NCBI GenBank assembly: GCA_900314535.1
Contig: OMVT01000003.1
Span: forward strand, 1 to 64,000
DNA length: 64,000 nucleotides
Direction of reading: 5' to 3'
Source of the DNA: an uncultured Olsenella sp.
GTDB lineage: Bacteria > Actinomycetota > Coriobacteriia > Coriobacteriales > Atopobiaceae
How positions within the stretch are numbered: the first letter of the stretch is position 1; every line of letters starts with the position of its first letter. The notes under the pieces are model-generated. The model was not told the origin of the DNA. It ran no database searches and saw only the letters and a program-made list of their open reading frames with translations. A program made the translations under genes and the position numbers. Shown here one piece after another: positions 60,309 to 64,000 of this stretch.

Positions 60309-61048
60309 TCCTCTTTCCTGCGATAGATCTGGTCGGTGGCAAGGTCGTGCGGCTCCAGAAGGGCGACCGTGCCCATATGGACGTCTACAGCGAGAACCCT
60401 GCCGGCGTCGCCGAGGAGTTCAGGGAGGCAGGGACCTCCTGGATCCACGTCGTCGACCTCTCCCGTGCCTTCGGCGAGGACGAGGAGGCGCTTTCTGCCA
60501 ACAGGCGTGCCCTTGCTGCCATCTGCAAGACACCTGGCATCTCGGTCGATGCGGGAGGCGGCATCCGGTCCGTCCAGGACATCGAGGAGCTTCTTGCGCT
60601 CGGCGTCAGGCGTGTCGCAATCGGCACGGCGCTTGTGCGCGATCCAGCCTTCGCCGAGGCAGCTGCCAAGGAGTATGGAGACGCGGTCGTGGCCGATATC
60701 GCGGCCAAGGACGGCAAGGTCAAGGTCTCGGGCTGGCGGGATGATGCGAAGCTCTCTGCTGACGAGCTCGTGAAGCATCTTGCCGGTCTGGGCTTCCGTC
60801 ATCTCGTCTTTACCGATATCGCCCGTGACGGCATGCAGACCGGCATCGATGCGGCTGCCTATGCGCATATCGCCGAGGTCGCAGGATTTCCTGTCGTTGC
60901 GTCCGGCGGCATCGCCCGCATCGACGATATCAGGGCGCTGGCTGCGCTCGGGCCGAACAGGATCGAAGGAGCCATCTGCGGCAGGGCCCTCTACGAAGGC
61001 GCATTCACGCTGGAAGAGGCTCTTGCAGCTTCCCGAGGTGAGGAGTAG
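60305..61048 (+). CDS. hisA: ProFAR isomerase
   Basis: A (beta-alpha)8 barrel isomerase of 247 residues. The motifs are [18 protein letters not shown] (catalytic Asp at residue 8), VDAGGGIRS and [11 protein letters not shown]. PriA of many actinobacteria has a dual HisA/TrpF role; which type this is cannot be settled by eye. It is coupled to hisH and is followed by hisF after 2 bases. Confidence 0.93.
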   Translation: MILFPAIDLVGGKVVRLQKGDRAHMDVYSENPAGVAEEFREAGTSWIHVVDLSRAFGEDEEALSANRRALAAICKTPGISVDAGGGIRSVQDIEELLALGVRRVAIGTALVRDPAFAEAAAKEYGDAVVADIAAKDGKVKVSGWRDDAKLSADELVKHLAGLGFRHLVFTDIARDGMQTGIDAAAYAHIAEVAGFPVVASGGIARIDDIRALAALGPNRIEGAICGRALYEGAFTLEEALAASRGEE

Positions 61049-61050
61049 CC

Positions 61051-61818
61051 ATGCTGTGCAAACGAGTCATTCCCTGCATGGATGTGAAGGACGGCCGCGT
61101 CGTAAAGGGCGTGAACTTCGTCGACCTTGTCGACGCAGGAGATCCGGTCGAGCTGGCCAGGAAATATGACCGCGAAGGTGCCGACGAGGTCGTCTTCTTG
61201 GATATCACGGCGACGTCGGACAACAGGAAGACGACGATCGACCTGGCCTCGCGTGCAGCCTCAGAGCTCCGCATCCCGTATACCGTGGGCGGCGGCTTCC
61301 GCGACATCGCAGGCTGCCGCACGATGATCGCCGCAGGTGCCGACAAGGTGTCGATCAACTCCGCTGCCGTGCGCGAGCCCGGCCTCATCACGGCTGCGGC
61401 AGAGGCATTCGGCTCTCAGGCCGTCATCGTCGCAATCGACGCAAAGCAGGTCGGCAGGGGCGACAGGTGGGAGGTCTACCTGAACGGCGGACGCGTGCCG
61501 ACAGGCATCGACGCCGTCGCCTGGGCAGAAGAGGCAGCGAGGCGTGGTGCCGGCGAGATCCTGCTTACGAGTATGGACCGCGATGGCACGAAGGATGGCT
61601 TCGACATCCCGCTCACGCGCGCGGTGGCACGGGCTGTCCCGATTCCGGTCATTGCCTCGGGCGGTGTCGGCACGCTCGAGCACTTTGCCGAGGGCATCAT
61701 CGACGGCGAAGCTGATGCCGTGCTCGCCGCGAGCGTCTTCCACTTCGGCACCTATACCGTGCGCCAGGTGAAGGAGTATCTCGCGACCCAGGGCATCCCG
61801 GTGCGTCTGGACTTCTAG
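61051..61818 (+). CDS. hisF: Imidazole glycerol phosphate synthase, cyclase subunit HisF
   Basis: Forms imidazole glycerol phosphate using ammonia from HisH. The 255-residue barrel protein has [17 protein letters not shown] (catalytic Asp at residue 11), [19 protein letters not shown] and [12 protein letters not shown]. It starts 2 bases after hisA. Confidence 0.96.
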   Translation: MLCKRVIPCMDVKDGRVVKGVNFVDLVDAGDPVELARKYDREGADEVVFLDITATSDNRKTTIDLASRAASELRIPYTVGGGFRDIAGCRTMIAAGADKVSINSAAVREPGLITAAAEAFGSQAVIVAIDAKQVGRGDRWEVYLNGGRVPTGIDAVAWAEEAARRGAGEILLTSMDRDGTKDGFDIPLTRAVARAVPIPVIASGGVGTLEHFAEGIIDGEADAVLAASVFHFGTYTVRQVKEYLATQGIPVRLDF

Positions 61819-61827
61819 GAGGATACG

Positions 61828-62214
61828 ATGGCAGAAGGCTATGCCGCAAGAAGCTATGCAGGAGAGCCTGTTCAGGAGACAAAGCTCGATTTCGATGCGC
61901 TGAAATACGACGCCCATGGGCTCATTCCCGTCGTCGTGCAGCAGTGGGACACGGGCGAGGTCCTCATGGTCGCCTGGGCGAACAGGGAGGCGCTCCTGAA
62001 GACGTTCGAGACGGGCACCTCCTGGTTCTGGTCCCGCTCGCGCACAGAGCTCTGGAACAAGGGCGCCACGAGCGGCAACGTGCAGCAGGTGAAGCGGGTA
62101 TTGTGCGACTGCGATGCCGACACGCTCATCTACGAGGTGGATTCCCCGGGCCCTGCCTGCCATACCGGCCACAGAAGCTGCTTCTTCCGCGAGCTCAGGA
62201 GCGATATCGCGTAA
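61828..62214 (+). CDS. hisI: Phosphoribosyl-AMP cyclohydrolase
   Basis: Opens the purine ring of PR-AMP. In 128 residues: [50 protein letters not shown] with the metal-binding Cys/Asp, and [12 protein letters not shown]. It is single-domain, so the HisE pyrophosphohydrolase is not fused and does not follow in this window. AGGAGG lies before the ATG. Last his gene seen. Confidence 0.95.
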   Translation: MAEGYAARSYAGEPVQETKLDFDALKYDAHGLIPVVVQQWDTGEVLMVAWANREALLKTFETGTSWFWSRSRTELWNKGATSGNVQQVKRVLCDCDADTLIYEVDSPGPACHTGHRSCFFRELRSDIA

Positions 62215-62317
62215 GGACCTTCACGTGCTTATCTGATGCAGGGCACTTATCTTCTGCTTTCCGCTGCTAGAATGGTGTGCTCAGGAAGAAAGCAGATACA
62301 GGGAGGCCCCCTACACG

Positions 62318-63448
62318 ATGGATATCCGCGAGATCTCGCTCGACAGCCTCGAAGAGGAAGTCAAGAGCCAGAACGTCCTGCTCCCGATCGAGCAGTCCGC
62401 AATCTGGGCGAAGTATCAGGCAACGATTTCCGGACGCACGCCCTGGGGCGCGCTTGCGGCGAGCGTGGACGGATCCGACGTAGCGGTGTGCTCGTTCCTC
62501 GATTTCCAGACGCATGGCTACCACTACCTCAATGCCGTCCACGGGCCCATCTGGTTCCATGAGCCGACAGAGGAAGAGGAGGATGAGCTCGCGCAGGCGC
62601 TTGCCGACTATCTCCACAAGCATGACCGCAGGCAGGTCTTCATCCGCATGGCCCTCGTGCACGACATCGCAGAATCGCATCCCGCTCTTTCGACCGTGCC
62701 GTATGACCATACCGTGATCATCGATGTCACGGGCGGAGACGACGCGATCCTCTCCCGCATGAAGCCGCGCGGACGCCGCGATGTGAGGAAGGCCCTGCGC
62801 GAGAGCCCGGCTGTCTGCGCAGACGAGACCGAGGCGGCGACGAAGTCCTTCCAGGACTACTACGATGTGATGGTCGAGACCGGCAAGCGCGATGGCTTTG
62901 TGCCGGCACCGATCTCCGACTACGAGGACATGATCCGTCTCCTTGGGCCCGAGCACTGCCGCGTCTATGCCGGCAGGGTCTCAGGCAAGGTTGCAACCTG
63001 GTCCATCGTCACGATTTCCGGCAAGCGTGCCGTGCGCTACTATGGCGCGTCGCTCAACGAGTACATGCGCCAGCATGTGACGGACAAGCTCGTCTATTTC
63101 GAATGCTGCGACCTTGCGAAGAACAAGGGCATCGAGTCGTATGACATGATGGGCATCGGCTCCGATTTCGCGCCGTCGCTTCTCGGCCTCAACGAGTTCA
63201 AGTGCAAGTTCACGAAGGAGACGGCAGAAGTTGCCCCCTCCCGCGATATCCCGGTCCGCCGCGGCTTCTATGCGCTGCTCGTGAAGGCACGCGACATCGT
63301 CGTCGCCCGCCGCAAGCGTGCCGAGGACGAGGCGGAGCGCAAGCACAGGGCAGAGCTCGAGCGTGCCCATGCAGAAAAGGCGAAGCATGAGTCGGAGAAG
63401 CTCGCCGAGGCAGACGCCGAGAAGAAGACAGAAGAGTCCGGGAACTAG
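62318..63448 (+). CDS. FemAB-type aminoacyl/peptidoglycan transferase
   Basis: A 376-residue protein of the FemABX group, which adds amino acids from aminoacyl-tRNA to lipid II side chains. It has two GNAT-like halves; motifs are LLPIEQSAIWAKYQ, MKPRGRRDVRKALRE (typical of Fem proteins) and AVRYYGASLNEYM. The last 55 residues are a charged Glu/Lys/Ala helix, likely a coiled coil, where Fem proteins usually have an internal helical arm instead. GGGAGG precedes the ATG. The gene stands alone, 2 bases from uvrC, and is consistent with a branched or cross-bridged wall. Confidence 0.85.
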   Translation: MDIREISLDSLEEEVKSQNVLLPIEQSAIWAKYQATISGRTPWGALAASVDGSDVAVCSFLDFQTHGYHYLNAVHGPIWFHEPTEEEEDELAQALADYLHKHDRRQVFIRMALVHDIAESHPALSTVPYDHTVIIDVTGGDDAILSRMKPRGRRDVRKALRESPAVCADETEAATKSFQDYYDVMVETGKRDGFVPAPISDYEDMIRLLGPEHCRVYAGRVSGKVATWSIVTISGKRAVRYYGASLNEYMRQHVTDKLVYFECCDLAKNKGIESYDMMGIGSDFAPSLLGLNEFKCKFTKETAEVAPSRDIPVRRGFYALLVKARDIVVARRKRAEDEAERKHRAELERAHAEKAKHESEKLAEADAEKKTEESGN

Positions 63449-63450
63449 CC

Positions 63451-64000
63451 ATGGCGCGCGCACCTCTGCCCTGGGACATCTCTCGCAATGGGGAGCCGTC
63501 TCTTAGAGACCAGGTGGACCAGGCCCCCACCGATCCTGGCTGCTATCTCTGGAAGAATGCCCAGGGCACGGTCATCTATGTCGGCAAGGCAAAGAACCTC
63601 CGCAACCGCATGCGGCAGTACATCAACCTGACGGATGACCGCGCAAAGATCCCGCTCATGATGCAGGAGGTGCGCTCGTTCGACTACATCGTCGTCGAGA
63701 ACGAGCATGAGGCGCTCGTGCTCGAGCGCAACCTCATCGCCCAGTATCACCCCTACTACAACGTCGACTTCAAGGACGACAAGTCCTACCCCTATATCGC
63801 AATCACGGAATCGGATGCGTTTCCGGCCATCAAGTACACGCGCGAGCGCCACCGCAAGGGGACACGCTACTTCGGCCCCTATACGGATGCCCATGCGGCA
63901 CGGGAAACGGTCGATACGCTGCGCAAGGTCGTGCCGATCTGCTCTGCGAACTGCGTCGAGTGGAAGCGCGCGAAGCGCATCCTTGAAGCGCATCCCGACG
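63451..64000 (+). CDS. uvrC: Excinuclease ABC subunit C, N-terminal part (cut by window end)
   Basis: The nuclease subunit of nucleotide excision repair; 183 residues are visible and the frame is open to the last base. The GIY-YIG nuclease domain is clear: PTDPGCYLWKNAQGTVIYVGKAKNLRNRM region (near 26-54), EALVLERNLIAQYHPYYNV, and DKSYPYIAIT with RYFGPYTDAHAA. The UVR, endonuclease V and HhH parts lie beyond the window. The ATG follows the FemAB-like gene by 2 bases, so the two may share a transcript. Confidence 0.95.
   Translation, partial: MARAPLPWDISRNGEPSLRDQVDQAPTDPGCYLWKNAQGTVIYVGKAKNLRNRMRQYINLTDDRAKIPLMMQEVRSFDYIVVENEHEALVLERNLIAQYHPYYNVDFKDDKSYPYIAITESDAFPAIKYTRERHRKGTRYFGPYTDAHAARETVDTLRKVVPICSANCVEWKRAKRILEAHPD

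Overview
The window is a continuous piece of a high-GC bacterial chromosome. It is most consistent with the actinobacterial class Coriobacteriia, in an Olsenella/Atopobium-like lineage. I infer this from the gene families and their arrangement: a type III glutamine synthetase, GltBD, a four-repeat S1 protein, MurT/GatD, Tat-type lipoprotein signals on peptide-binding proteins, and strong GC bias at third codon positions. No rRNA, tRNA or CRISPR array was seen.

Layout. Bases 1-149 look like the right end of an IS200/IS605 element with a possible omega RNA. Then come gltB-gltD (321-6431), a small acidic protein, a Zn-dependent phospholipase C-like protein (minus strand), mntP, two DUF308 membrane proteins flanking an orphan Tat lipoprotein solute-binding protein, and about 2 kb of decayed sequence (11148-13130). 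The decayed stretch holds a 1,120-bp relic bounded by matching terminal inverted repeats, with IS5-like and IS3-like transposase fragments inside. Next are a hypothetical secreted or anchored protein, a frameshifted gene remnant, glnN, polA-rnhA, a heavy-metal-associated membrane protein under a CsoR-like operator, a HAD hydrolase and rpsA.

Bases 22830-36000 are dominated by peptide import: oppA-oppBCDF, then (minus strand) a MacAB-like efflux operon, an intact oligopeptide-binding protein and a frameshifted paralogue of it. Two peptidases (pepT and an M42 aminopeptidase) follow, so peptide uptake and intracellular peptide cleavage are side by side. Then come a zinc-ribbon membrane protein, coaE, a lytic transglycosylase, uvrB with a LexA box in its promoter, and a convergent mrp-flavoprotein-flavoprotein operon.

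Bases 46563-64000 hold a YhcH/TabA-like protein, murT-gatD, uvrA-ybaK-murJ, a compact his operon (hisZ-hisG fusion, hisD, C, B, H, A, F, I), a FemAB-type transferase and the start of uvrC. All three uvr genes therefore lie within 24 kb, and cell-wall genes (murT, gatD, murJ, femAB-like, lytic transglycosylase) are interleaved with them.

Most notable points: GatD appears to lack its glutaminase nucleophile and histidine; HisZ is fused to short-form HisG; the metal-domain gene has an inverted repeat exactly filling its promoter spacer; the uvrB LexA box is a perfect consensus match; the IS relic is nested; and one of two tandem peptide-binding paralogues is broken by two separate frameshifts.
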